A DNA stretch of 64,000 bases, taken from Populus alba (Eukaryota; Streptophyta; Magnoliopsida; Malpighiales; Salicaceae). The stretch's first letter is position 1. Every line of letters begins with the position of its first letter. A model generated the notes under the pieces. That model ran no database searches and was not told the DNA's origin. It saw nothing but the letters and a program-made list of their open reading frames with translations. The stretch is from assembly GCF_005239225.2 (NCBI RefSeq), contig NC_133296.1, forward strand, positions 5,952,001-6,016,000. Reading direction: 5' to 3'. A program made the position numbers and the translations under genes. Shown here in pieces: positions 1-11,833 of the stretch.

Positions 1-1377
1 TCTCCTCCACAAACTGAAACAAAGACCAACACTCCAAAGGTAACTCCTCACTCAATGAATTCCATTTTTACAACAATTCCACCCTTTCCCGTGAGTTCTT
101 CTAGGTCAAAGAAAGAGGACAAAGAAAAAGAGATTCTAGAGGTTTTTAAGAAAGTAGAACTCAACATTCCTTTGCTTGATGCTATCAAGCAAATTCCCAA
201 GTATGCCAAATTCTTGAAGGAGTTGTGTACTACCAAGAGAGCTTTCAAACTGAAAGGTCATGAAACAGTAAGTATGGGTGAAGTTGTATCTGCTGTTGTT
301 CAAAAGAATCTGCCTTTGAAACAAAAAGACCCAGGTGCGTTTACTATCCCATGTGTTATTGGTAATGCTAGTTTTAAAAGAGCTTTATGCGATTTAGGTG
401 CATCCATTAGTGTTATGCCTAAACATGTTTATGATTCTCTTAGTCTAGAGCCTTTGAATAAAACTAGTATTGTAATGCAACTTGCGGATCGTAGTTTTGT
501 TTACCCACTTGGTGTGATAGAAGATGTCCTAGTCAAGATTGATAGTTTGGTTATTCCATGTGACTTTTATATTCTTGATATGGAACATGATTCTTGTGAT
601 TCATCAACCAGCACTCCTGTATTGTTTGGGAGACCATTCTTGAAAACTGCCAACACAAAGATTGATTGTGGTAAGGATACCTTGTCTATGGAGGTAGGAG
701 ATGAAACAATTGAATTTAATTTTCATGATGCAATGACATATCCTTATAGCAATGTTTATTCTATCACATGTTATGACCAAGTTGATAAGTGTGTGCAGCA
801 AGTTTGTGATTTTGATAATGAGTATGGATTAAGAATGGCTTTGAGCAATGATTATGATTTTACCAAGATAGAAGAGATGGAAAGGCATATATGTGTTCCC
901 CAAAACATGCATGAATCAACATTGGATTTGCAAGCTTTGCAAATTGTCCTTCATGATGCAGGTGTCATTTACCCCATCACAAACAATGAATGGGTGGTGC
1001 CTATCCTTTTGGTGCCTAAAAAGATTGGAATTACGGTGGAAGAGATTCAAAATGATGCTTACGAGAATGCAAGGATTTACAAAGAAAAGACTAAGAATCT
1101 TCATGACCGAATGCTTACAAGAAAGGAGTTTCATGTTGGCGACAAAGTCCTTCTTTATCATTCGCGTTTGAAACTTTTTCCTGGAAAGTTAAGCTCTCGT
1201 TGGATTGGACCATTTGTTGTTTCTAATGTTTTTCCTTATGGTGCAGTTGAAATTACAAGTTTAGAAACGAACAACATACTCAAAGTCAATGGGCATCGTT
1301 TGAAACCTTTCTATGAAGGTTGGACGACAGAACTCACCGCTTCTGTAGAGTTAATTGAACCAATCTATGAAGAATAA
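1..1377 (+). pseudogene. Athila-type Ty3/gypsy gag-pol remnant: protease fused to integrase C-terminus
   Basis: The frame is open from the first base of the window to the stop at 1375-1377; the first Met is at 55, but the frame continues upstream, so the 5' end is missing. Domains in order (residues counted from the Met at 55): gag/protease linker 1-95; retroviral-type aspartic protease about 96-225, with the active-site variant [11 protein letters not shown] and the flap-side LFGRPFL; a short start of the reverse transcriptase ([13 protein letters not shown], about 312-324); then directly the integrase C-terminal tail ([33 protein letters not shown]), about 331-420. Most of RT and all of RNase H and the integrase core are absent. 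The join lies near 1040 and preserves frame. The protease and tail match the Athila lineage. It cannot encode an active polymerase, so it is a deletion derivative although still open. Confidence 0.88.
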
Positions 1378-1566
1378 GCATGCAATATGTCGAGCCAATG
1401 ACATAAAACAAAAGCGCTTACTGGGAGGCAACCCAGCACAAAAAGAAAAAAAAATCAGATTTGCTTTCTTTTTCCTTATCTTTTATTTTTCGTATTTTAC
1501 TTTATCTTTGTCATTCTCTTATGTTCCTTTGCTTTTATTTCAACATTGAGGACAATGTTGTGTTTT

Positions 1567-1581
1567 AAGTGTGGGGGTATT
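1567..1581 (+). other. Internal polypurine-tract-like copy
   Basis: AAGTGTGGGGGTATT here is identical over 15 bases to the tract that immediately precedes the LTR at 2844-2858. Both are preceded by a GAGGAC motif. It may be a second plus-strand priming site or a relic of an earlier 3' end. Confidence 0.55.
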
Positions 1582-2843
1582 GAGAGAATTTTGGTTTTCT
1601 TATTTTAATTTTCTTTGTTGTTCTTAAAAAAAAAAAAACACAAATTTTGATCTTTTTAACTCCCATTGGTTTTTGAGAATATCAGTATTATATATGAGAA
1701 TTAATTGAGATAGATGAAGATATAAATCAAATGAAGGAGTATGCATGCAAATTTTAAGGTTTAATTGGTTTAGGGATTGACTTTGAGAATATGCCATGTT
1801 GACTTTATAGTGTTATACCAATGCAAGCTTTTGAGCCTTCAACATTATATTCTTTGAGTGTGCATTCTTTCAATGATAAGTATCTCTAGAACTTGCTTCA
1901 TATCTTATTAAGATTATTTACAAATATACATGAAGATGATAAAGGCATTAGGAATTTTTACCCCTCGAGCCAAAAAGCCAACCTAAAGCATATTATCCTT
2001 AGTGAGCCCGTTTTGAGCTTGTTTATCTTTTCTTTGCTTTATCCATGTATAAGCCTTAACTTTATATATGTTTTTCTTTTCCCCTGGCCAAGGATTAGTA
2101 GAGCATATACTTGTAATATTTCATGGAATTATGGTTGGAAATTATATGAAAACAAAGAAGTGATGCTTGATGAACAAATGGGCAAAGTTGCCGAAGAAAA
2201 AAAAAAAAAAAGAAAAAAAAAAAAAGAAAAAAAAGAAAAAGAAAAAAAAGTATTCCTTTATGTTCTTAAGGTTTTATGTTGAAAGAGCTTGAAATCAAAA
2301 GGAGTTAAACATTTGTGATTAAAGATGAAAAATTTATGAGCTTTGATGGAATATCTTGTTTGAAGTATCATTTTTCAAAATGCTCTACTTTCACTGGTTT
2401 GAACCTTTCCTTTTACTTTCTTTTACCTCACCTTAACCTCAGCCCCATTACAACCGGAAAATAAGACCTTTTGATTCATGTAATACTTGTAATAAGTTGC
2501 TAATGGAGATGAGATTGAAAAGCAAGCTTATGGTAGAACATACTCTTTGATTGAATTTGAGAGATTTAAACACATAAACCCTAAACACATGAGTGTTGGA
2601 GTGTATATCAATGAGAGGACCTATCACTTTGGCATGGCATAGATTTCATTTAAATCCAGACGATTGATTGAGTTTTGAAGTTTGCATGTAAATAAATTCA
2701 TGAGAATTATATTATTTATCCTTCATGATTGTATTCTTGTTTATAATGCTTGTACTCTTAGACATTGATGGGAGATTAAGAAATTGATCATAGTTATTTT
2801 CAATTTAATTTTATTTATCCTTTCTCGAGGACGAGCAAGAGCT

Positions 2844-2858
2844 AAGTGTGGGGGTATT
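2844..2858 (+). other. Polypurine tract of the Athila element
   Basis: AAGTGTGGGGGTATT directly abuts the TGATGT that opens the LTR. This is the position expected for the plus-strand primer of reverse transcription. Confidence 0.75.
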
Positions 2859-4488
2859 TGATGTAACCATATTATTTGATAGTTTCACCCGCATTTAACT
2901 AGTGTTTTGCATATGTTATTTATATAAAATGCCTTGATATTCTTTGTTTTATGTTTTGAAGGCATTTTTGGATGAAAGATGCAAAAAGGAGTAAATTGGA
3001 GGTAATTGGCAGATATGACGTTCAGTCGGTATTTTGTGCAGAGCGTGAGTTCCAGAGATCGAAATGAAGTGATTCCAGTGGCATTAAAAAGCTAACATCC
3101 ATACCTTTTTGGAAATGTAATGCAAGAAAAATAAAAAGAGAAAGATCATGGAAATCACATCCTTCAAAGTCAAATCTCGCAGTCTGCCAATGTTGACCTT
3201 TTCCCATTCAAAATTCAATATCTGGAGCTTCAGAAGTCCAATTGATGCAAACTCAATTTTGTTGGATTCCTTACTCAAAGATCTATAAACGCTCCAAATT
3301 TCAGCCAAAAACGATGTCATATGAGGGATATATGATTTTTCAAAGATGACAGCTGAATTCTGCCAGCAAGCAGGTTGCGTGAAGAAACGAATCCAAATTT
3401 CATCTAGAAGCATCCAAACCGACCAGCAATTTAGCTCCTCTAGTAAATATTCTAGAAGGTCAAGGAAGGCAGCCACCAACCTCATGGCAGCCACCAACCT
3501 CAAGCCAGCAGCCAGCCACCAGCCAGCAGCCTTCACACTACCACCATCTATTGATGTTCACACTTGAGCTTTGATATTTTACTTACAATTTGTGTATAAA
3601 TAGAGGGTGAGTAGAAAGAAGAAGAAAAGAGAGGAAGAAGAAGGAAGAAACACAAACTCTCCTCTCTACAAATCAGAAATTATGTATTCTTTCATCTTTA
3701 GGAGTAGTTGTTCAATAGATATGCAAGGCTAAGCTCGTTTTCTTGGTTGCAAGGACACAACAAACCTTCGGATTTCAAGAACCGTGAGATTTATTCTTCC
3801 TTTTATTTTCAGTTTATGTTATGAATGAGTATGTTTGTTTTCCTATGCATATTTCCTATGATTGTTTATCTTAATTGCTAGAGCGGACTCTAAGTTATTA
3901 TTGTGAACAATCTATTGCTAAGTTTGATATCAAAACCAGAGTTGTGGTATATAAACTTGTGAAGCAACTAAGCTTGATAATTGTAGCGGAACTACGTTAT
4001 TAAACTTAGGGAGAACATTCGATCATAGCAACACAAATTGACAACTTGGTTGTTTAAGATTAATGAATTTATCTGGATCTTAAGGCTGCCATTGGATTAA
4101 ATCATTAGTGCGGACACTGTGATTGTTTGTTGGTTAGGGATAGTTATACGGCGGATCCGTTAATTAACCAATATTAAGAAAAGATAAAATTCATAATATA
4201 AAACTGGAGTTTCGTTTCAAGGATCGGTTCTAATTTCCGTTGGTGGATGTGTGCTTGCAACCAAGGTTTGTTTTCTTGATATATTTCAGTTTCAATTGAT
4301 TTTGTTTGCTAGTTTAATTTCTGTCATAGTTTAAATCATTTCAAATCAATCCCCCCCAATTACATAACGTACAACATAAAAATCTAACTTCAAACTTCCT
4401 CGTGGGATCGACCCCTTGCTTGCTCTATACTATCTTGTGTTGTGTGTTTTAAGCTAGGGTAATTAATTTGTGCGACCGCGACATCGCA
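2859..4488 (+). mobile_element. 3' LTR of the Athila-type element
   Basis: The repeat opens with TGATGT just after the polypurine tract and closes near ACATCGCA, giving imperfect terminal inverted repeats and a length of about 1.63 kb, normal for Athila. It contains a TATA box near 3594 followed by a purine-rich leader. No protein is encoded; open stretches on either strand inside it are fortuitous. The 5' LTR lies outside the window, so the target-site duplication cannot be checked. The right end could be 3 bases further (4491). Confidence 0.75.
3592..3604 (+). promoter_or_regulatory. TATA box of the LTR promoter
   Basis: TGTATAAATAGAG lies about 735 bp into the LTR and is followed by a GA-rich stretch (3607-3655), the usual arrangement for the U3/R boundary of a plant LTR. 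Confidence 0.6.
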
Positions 4489-4499
4489 ACAATCCTCCC

Positions 4500-4598
4500 T
4501 TAGCATGCCTAAAAGAATGACTACATCTTCTTTTAGCACGCTCAAGGAAATGACTGCATCCTCTCTTAGACATATCCAAGGAAGTGACTATTAGAGAT
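4500..4598 (+). repeat. 33-bp tandem repeat, three copies
   Basis: Units begin at 4500, 4533 and 4566, each with TTAG, at an exact 33-bp period. The shared pattern is TTAGCAYGCYYAARGAAATGA followed by CTRCATC. Copies are imperfect. The array starts about 10 bp after the end of the Athila LTR. Confidence 0.75.
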
Positions 4599-4653
4599 CT
4601 CCTATCTTTATCAAAAGAGATTTTTTGCAGGTACTAGTTACAAGTCACATTGA

Positions 4654-4709
4654 CCTACCAAGCACCAAGTATATGCCTTGGCCTACCAAACACCATGTAT
4701 ATGCTATCA
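4654..4709 (+). repeat. 28-bp tandem repeat, two copies
   Basis: CCTACCAAGCACCAAGTATA at 4654 recurs 28 bp later as CCTACCAAACACCATGTATA, followed by a partial third copy (AAACACCTTGG). It lies 55 bp after the 33-bp array and may belong to the same older repeat. Confidence 0.65.
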
Positions 4710-7700
4710 AACACCTTGGCTAAGGCGAGTGGATGAGATTGCTACGATCAACTGATTAACCGATTATTCAACTTGTGAATCTTATTCCTATACTACTTGG
4801 ATTTTGTTTGGGACTTCATCAATAACTATATTAGATGAATAAAATGTATTCAAAATTTTGATATGTTTTAAATATGTTCGTATTATTAGGCATTATTACT
4901 TTGATAATGACGGTGGTTGTCACAGCTCAAAAAGATATGGTATGACAAGATACATTATATAGTTGAGGTAAAACATCCTCTATAATGACGTTCTTTTGCA
5001 TATCATTCTTAGCTATCTGAGTCAATCTCTAGAAAAGCTTAGTACACAATCTAGAAATATGATTTTAAAAAATAGGTATTTAGCATTTCTTTTATTTGAA
5101 ATGCTAATAAATTAATTACTTTTTATTTACTTACGCCATGCTAGATGTAGTTTTTGAAATCAATTTTTATTTAGTTTTTTTATAATTAAAAAAGATACAT
5201 GTATGAAAGGAGTTTTGTTCAAAGATTAAGCCAATTTAACACTTAAAAGGAGGATGAATTAGGTGTATCACTAAATTCTACAAATAATACAAATTACTTT
5301 AAGTAAACACAATAACTAACTATGTAATAGAGTACTTAAAGTAAAGAGATAAAAGAGATAATTTGTAAACTCTTTTTAAAGTGGTTTGACAAGTCTATAT
5401 CCACACCTCAAGTATCTAACCATACTTGAGTGTTATATTATTTCACTAATCCAAGTTCAAGAGTACAATGATTACTTGATAAATTCACACCAAGATTTTT
5501 ACATCATTTTAACATATAACCTTTTCAATATTTTTCATTTAGTGAAATTACCTTACAAATACCAAGAGTTTTTATATAACTCTCAAAGGTTTATAATGGT
5601 TATTTTGTTATCATAATTAACTCTCTTAACAAAGTGGATAATATAATTGAAAGTTTTAATATCTTTATAACATACTAGAATGCACTTATAGGATTTAAAG
5701 GTGTTTAATTGTAGTGAGAATGAGATTGAATGCTCTTGTGCTAGAATATGAATGTTGAATAGAACAAATTAGAGTTTGATTGAGGATTGATAATTTTGCA
5801 GTGTTTTTACTCTTAGAATAGCTTGTATATTTGGAATCTCTTTCTACTTTTTTAATTAGACAAGCTATATATATGTTTTTAAGAAAAATTAGTCGTTTAT
5901 AATTATTACAGCCCTACTAACAATTAAAACAATTAATTGGTTCAGATTGGTTAGGCTAATCAGTTGACCGATTCTTACATAATTCCTAAATGTTCATCGT
6001 GGGTGAATAAGTAGTCGACCGGTTCATATGGTAATACCAAATGACCAATCGATTCATGCAACATTCCAATTTTAACAAATTAGCCGTGATGAATTCTTAG
6101 AACAATTTATCTTAGATTATGTCAGATTATTTATGAATCCTTTAATGCATGCAAAATGAAGTGTGCGAGTTCATTTTAATTATGCTATCAAGTAGGATAT
6201 AAAGATTTACATAAGCACTAAAATGAACATTTAATCGAAGTCTTAACTTTGCTTTCTTCTTGAACTTTTTGATTGATTTCTTAACGGAATTCATCATGCT
6301 TGTTGATATGTTCTTGGTATAAAACTTATTTAAAGTTTATTCCCAACCAAGCATATCATCAATCAAAGAGATGATATAAAATCTTTGGAAAAATATATTT
6401 TATTAGATGAATTATTTTCTATTATACATGAAATTTTTTAGAGAACATTTTCTTAATAGAATCATATATTTTTTTGAATACAAAGCAAAGGACATTAACA
6501 TAAGTTTTTGAAAAAAAAAATTGATAACTTAAATAAATAGAAAATTATGTCTTTTCAATCCAAATTTCATTTCCTTATTAATATATTTTTTTAACAAGAA
6601 TATAATTTTATTTATAAAATACATTTTTTCTTAAATAAAAAAATTATCATGATATGAAAAATAAGTTTCAATAAAAACATAAAAATCATATCTCGATATT
6701 TTGTATGCAATTAAAGAAAAAATGAATAATTAATTTGAAAAAATATAAAGGAAAATTATAATAAAAAATAACTAAAAAATAAGTTTTATTTTCACTGGAT
6801 GTTCATGATCACAATTTAAGAAAAAGAATTACATATTAGATTCATATATAATACTTAATAACATGATTGTCAACATTAATATGAAAAAAACTATAATCTT
6901 ATTTCCAAATAGAGAAAAAGTAATGATTGTCGGTATTAATATGAAATACATATTGTCATCAATATTCTACATGGGTTTTATATAAGTAATGGAAGAAACC
7001 TAGTCTTTTCTATTCTTTTTGTTACTATTGTTGCATAACAGATTTGTTTTCGGACACCTATCTTTCTTTCATTTAGGTTTCTTCCATGTTAATTTAGGAG
7101 AATTATTGGGTATTGTGACCTTTTTTTTCCTTCTTTTCTATTTTCTCTTCTCTTAATAGCTACCATTCCTCTATTATTATTTCAAAATATATTAGAATTT
7201 TTTTTTTATCCAATTTCATGTGCCTATAGTTCTCTCTTTAAACTAACAATAAAAAACACATAAAAAACATCTTTCAAAATAAATCTTGATTTTAGGTATT
7301 AAATATATAGATTCATAATCAAAGGCAAACTCAGACCGGTATCATCACTGATTATCATTTAATTGCAACAAACCCACCTTTAAACACAAACTCATTTGTT
7401 TTGCAACCTTGCTATAGATTTAGTTAACACGACTTTGGATGAAGAAGAAGTAGATTGATAGTAGCATTCGCTTCCTCTTCCTAACTTTATGATCAATGTT
7501 GTCATAATTTCTTTCTTTCCTTTTCTTTTGTGTTATATTTACTTCACTAACTTTGTATAGTTTTACTATGAATGAATTTTATTAATGTTCTAATTCAAAA
7601 TATAAAAGTGATCAATCTATTAAGATTTAGAGAAAAAGAAGCCTAAAGGTAATGAATTTTTTTTTTTTTTTTTTTACTTTTGTAAAAAACAAAATCTATT

Positions 7701-7923
7701 TATGCAATTAGATTTATGGCTTGGAGGTTGATTTTATTTTATACTTTTGTTTGTTTTGCTGTATGTTAGTGTTGTAAAAAGGCACTCAAAGGCTCACTTA
7801 AGCATTATAGGCAAAGCAAGGCCACAATGTCTTTATTTTTCTTGAGCAATGAATTTCAATGTAGTGTTGCCTAGGTGTGTGCCTGGTGAGTGGATGCCAA
7901 ACATTAAAGCCAATGCTTTCTTG

Positions 7924-7925
<2 letters not shown>
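4710..7925. other. Gene-free AT-rich region with a possible degenerate LTR-like repeat
   Basis: No coding exon or RNA gene is visible. From about 5220 to 6080 the text resembles old plant LTR or insertion sequence: a GGAGGATGAATTAGGTG motif near 5250, then several variants of TTGACCGATTC / TCGACCGGTTC / ACCAATCGATTC between 5960 and 6055. Ends and family could not be fixed. The rest is A/T-rich spacer. Confidence 0.35.

Positions 7926-7963
<38 letters not shown>
7926..7963. repeat. (AT)n microsatellite
   Basis: About 19 uninterrupted AT dinucleotides. Confidence 0.95.
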
Positions 7964-7967
<4 letters not shown>

Positions 7968-9889
7968 TTTAATTGATTTATGTTTTGATTTATTTGTATA
8001 TTTTTTTAATTTACTACAAGAAACAATTTAGGAGTATTTTTGTAAAAAAAAAAAAAACATCAGGTTAAAAAAAGAATAAAAAAATCATTAAAGTGGGAGT
8101 TATTATGCTTAGTATTGATATGATGTTTGGTTTGGTTACACTATGTTTTTAGTTGAAGATTGACTAAATGGTTTTTTTGGTCCATTTCTTATAACTTATA
8201 GATTTTTTTGTTGAATAAATTGTTGGTTATTAGGTTAATCATGAGAAGATCAGTTCTCTTCTTTGTTCTTCATTTTATTTGTCTTTATTTTTTATGTTTT
8301 TCAACCTTTATTCCTTTTACATGTGATTTTTACCTCATTGCTTTGTTGTGATGATTTGTGACTTTGCTGCAATTTTCAATTGAATTGCTAAGTCTTATTC
8401 TTCATATAATGATAAGTAATTATTTTTTTCATTTCTTTTCTTTTTGGTTTGACATTGCATAACTTTTCAGGTTGTGTTGTTATTTACTCTTTCTTCTCTT
8501 CTTAATTTCATCAAGGAATTTCTTCTTTCATACATCATAATTGTCTTTTCTTTTCTATTATTCCCTGATTTTGTTGTGATGCTCTCTATATGTTTCTGTT
8601 TTTTGTATGATGTTTTTCTTTTTTGGTGTGACAAGAATTTCAAGGAAAAGAAAGCCACCTTTTTTTGACATAGTTTCCTTCTACTGTAGGTTGAACTTAT
8701 AATTTAATTACGAGGAAAGTCTTTACCATTAACAAACAATATGAACCACCAAAGAGTTGAAAATTATATTTGTTTGTAATTTGATTAAATTGAGTCCAGT
8801 TTTGTGACTTAAGTATTTTGTAATGAAATAAATAATAACTTATTTAATGGGTATGTTTTATATTTTATCAATTTTATTGTTAAGTTAAAAATTTATGTAA
8901 ATGTGGAGGAATTTGAATATTTGTATAAAATTAATAATGAATTAAGGGTATTGTTTTTAATAGATTGAATAAGCTTGAGTTAAACCAATGATAGCTAATT
9001 AATTGAGTGTCAATAATTTATTTAGTTCATATAATTAATTAATACATATTGTCATTGATATTCTATATAAATTTCATATAATTAATAGATTATTGTTCTT
9101 AGATATATCGAGTTTCACCTAAAAAATTACACATGATGGGTTATTATAATGAGGTTGAGGGTTTTTTCCATAGAAGACATGAAAAAATCATAAATATTCT
9201 AAAATATTTGTATGAGCATGAAAACACTACAAGAAGGCTTTGATTTCAATGTACAATAACATATTCAGAGGGTGTTTGATAATACGGTACTTATTGCTTT
9301 TTAAATATATTAAAATATATATTTTTTTTTATTTTAAAAAAATTATTTTTCATAATAGTTCATCAAAACGATTAAAAATTATTTTTTATGTTGAAAAGTT
9401 GAACATAAGATAATCTCTAGATGATTCCATGTGTCAACAAAACAATTATTTATTTTAATTACATGATTCAAAACATCATTCCACTCTTGAAAAAACCTTA
9501 TTGAGCAACTTTTTGTGAGTGTTGGTAGTTAAATGACTTACCAAAAACTCCACTTGGACTTTTGTTTTTTGCATTTGTATTTATTAAATAGAGAAATATT
9601 ATTTGAGTTTTTAATTTTTAATTTTTATTTTAAACCGAGAGAATACACTTTTCTTCTCAAATAAAGATAGAGAGTTGTCTCTTTCTCTTACACAAAATCC
9701 ATCCATGTAATCTGTCAATCTTTAAGAAATTAACTTGACATGTTGACTTTCCTATTCCCATATCCTACACACAATCCGGTCAGGCCTAACCATGGATTTC
9801 CAATTTTAAATCCTGTAGCCAAAAGGTCCATAGCAAATGAAGATGTGTGTATGTACTCCTTGCTCCATTAGCAGCGGAAGTTACGAAGG
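7964..9889. other. Gene-free AT-rich region
   Basis: No gene is supported. T-rich stretches give open frames on both strands near 8470-8670 with no protein-like composition. A weak match to the local MITE-like family lies at about 9255-9390 (GTGTTTGATAATACGGTACT, then an AT core). Confidence 0.4.
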
Positions 9890-10070
9890 AGATTTTGGCA
9901 TTGTTTTGAAATATATTTCAATTTGTGTTTTTTTAAAATTTTGTTTTTTTAATAAATTAATTTATTATATTTTAAATTATTTTAATGTGTTGATATAAAA
10001 AAAATTTTTTTAAAAATAAAAAACATTAATTTTATGTATTTATATAAAAAACTTAAACTATAACCACTGC
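9890..10070 (+). mobile_element. MITE-like AT-rich element copy
   Basis: Contains the family core TTTTAATGTGTTGATATAAA flanked by A/T homopolymer runs and a tail of the ACTTAAACTATAACCACTGC type. Very similar copies occur at 17350, 17555, 20300, 20740, 42060 (inverted), 46690, 47110 and 48050. No transposase is encoded. Confidence 0.5.
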
Positions 10071-10951
10071 AAAAAAAAAAAAAAAAAAACATTCCCGTTA
10101 AGGAGGATGTAAAGTACTCCCTAAACAGTGAAAATAAATTATTAATCATATAATATAAAAAATAATTCACTACTATTTTTTCAAAAAAAAAAAGAAGAAG
10201 AAGAAAAGGAAGCTAAAAACATGGGAATCGAATAATTTAACATATTAAATTACAGAGGTTTAAGTTATAATTAACTCAAATATCTCCTCATCCATCGGTC
10301 GAGACAAGGTTTTGACATGGCCAAGGAAGATAAGCATCTTTGTCGTTGAGTTGAGAGTGGAAACAAGAAACCACGTGCTGGCTGGCACAAACAAATCTGT
10401 TGGCTCCCCAGGTTTTTTTTATTTAATATCAATTTTATTAACAAGGTTTTTTCCTTGTAATAGTAAAATAATTATTATTTGGTTTTAAGTATACTAAATA
10501 AAGTATAAATACAACAATATTTTTATATTATACCCGAAGAAAATCCCTTGAGTTTTCTAAATCAAAATTTACTATTATAGGAACTAAATTACTAATTGAA
10601 TCTCACTACCAAAATTTGTTGATGGAAGATCCAAAACCATTTAATAGTATTATTCTCTTTCATCGGCCTAAAAAATAGTTACTAATTTTTATTTAAAAAT
10701 AATAAAAAAACTTGAACAAATAAAAAAAAATCGATACTAAATTGGCCCAATAGAGCTAGATGATAGCTGGGATGAGTTTTTTTTTTTTTAATTATTATTA
10801 TCATATTCTAAATAAATCTTCAACAGTATAGCGGTACATTCACAATAAATTTTATTTTCTCACAACCTCCTTAAGATTAGAAAACTAACGTGAGAAAGAA
10901 ATATAATTTCTTGCACCTTAAAAATTAAAATTAAAAATTATATATATTTAT
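10071..10951. other. Gene-free AT-rich region
   Basis: No feature is supported. A poly(A) run lies at 10070-10089 and a GC-richer island containing CCACGTGC lies near 10371-10378, without any open frame. Confidence 0.4.
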
Positions 10952-11243
10952 TATTAAAAAATAATATAAATTATATCATAAAATCTCACATAATAGTTTA
11001 AGTTGTTAAGTTAAATTAATTTTTTAACATGATATTATAACTTTGATGATCAAGCAGTTACAAGTTTAAATTTCTACATCTCTATTTATTTAATAAAAAT
11101 TAAACGCAAGGTAATATGAACATGCACAAGTTTCAAATTCAAAAAAATTTCACTTGAGAAAATATATTAAAGAATAATATAAATTATATCCTGAGACTTT
11201 ATTTAATAGCTTAAATTATTATATTGAATTAATTTTTTAATAA
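10952..11243 (+). mobile_element. TRIM (miniature terminal-repeat retrotransposon)
   Basis: Two 78-79 bp direct terminal repeats (10952-11029 and 11165-11243) share the AATAATATAAATTATATC core. The left one ends in ACA and is followed immediately by TGATATTATAAC, a mutated form of the initiator-Met tRNA primer site TGGTATCAGAGC. The ~135-bp interior has no coding capacity. Two other copies of the family are at 18157-18423 and 46381-46674. Terminal repeats, primer site and length together fit a TRIM rather than a MITE. Confidence 0.7.
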
Positions 11244-11833
11244 TATATAGTCAATTACATATATACAATTGAGAAATTACCGATCACCTCTTAATAACCC
11301 TGAAACAGTATGCTATATTATAAAAGAAAAATTATGTGAATGTGTTTTTTTTTCATAAAAAAAGTGGCTGATTGAATTAAAATAAATCAACATCGCTTTC
11401 CTTTGGTGTGCCTATATTAAAATAAATTAGCATCGCAAACACAAAAATAGATACAAAACAAACCACCCAAAATGTGACAAGCCACCACACCTGCCAAGAT
11501 GTGGGTTGGTGAACCAGTTCCCCATAGAGGTCTCGAGTTAGGCTAGGCCAAACCAAACGTCATATAGTCTTACCTACCACGTTTTCACACTCTGGCTCTC
11601 TGCTCTACTCTTTTATGGTCACTTGTAGCGGCAACTAACAACAATAACAGCAGCATTTCACCAAAAAAAAATAAAAACATTAACAGCAGTAAGTAAAGAT
11701 CCAAAACAAAGACAAGAGAGGCTGCATAGAACACCCATCTCTGTTATTCATTTTCTTGTTTTGATCACCTGTCTGAAATCTCCCTTATAAAGCTGAATTT
11801 TTTTAGGGTAAGGTTATCAGTATCACTGACCCA
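11244..11833 (+). promoter_or_regulatory. CBR1 upstream region and 5' UTR
   Basis: About 590 bp between the TRIM and the CBR1 start codon. It holds a GC-richer block (11460-11620) with a CCACGT motif near 11577, then a C/T-rich stretch (CTCTGGCTCTCTGCTCTACT) typical of a plant transcription start and leader. A TTATAAAG at about 11785 is too near the ATG to be a convincing TATA box. The transcription start cannot be fixed by eye. Confidence 0.45.

Larger units (their letters stand above)
1378..2858 (+). other. Noncoding 3' internal region of the Athila element
   Basis: This 1.5 kb lies between the pol stop and the LTR. It starts with the CTGGGAGGCAACCC motif (about 1420-1433) that typically follows pol in Athila/Tat elements. 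It also contains a purine-rich A/G tract near 2195-2250. No env-like reading frame is visible; the open stretch at 1893-2282 is AT- and lysine-rich and is not credible as a protein. Confidence 0.7.

Noticed and set aside
3084..3567. Open frames of 150 and 73 codons inside the Athila LTR
   Set aside because: Both strands are open by chance in a U3 region; no family match and no conservation signal.
8467..8668. Open frames on both strands
   Set aside because: Low-complexity T-rich and A-rich mirror translations.
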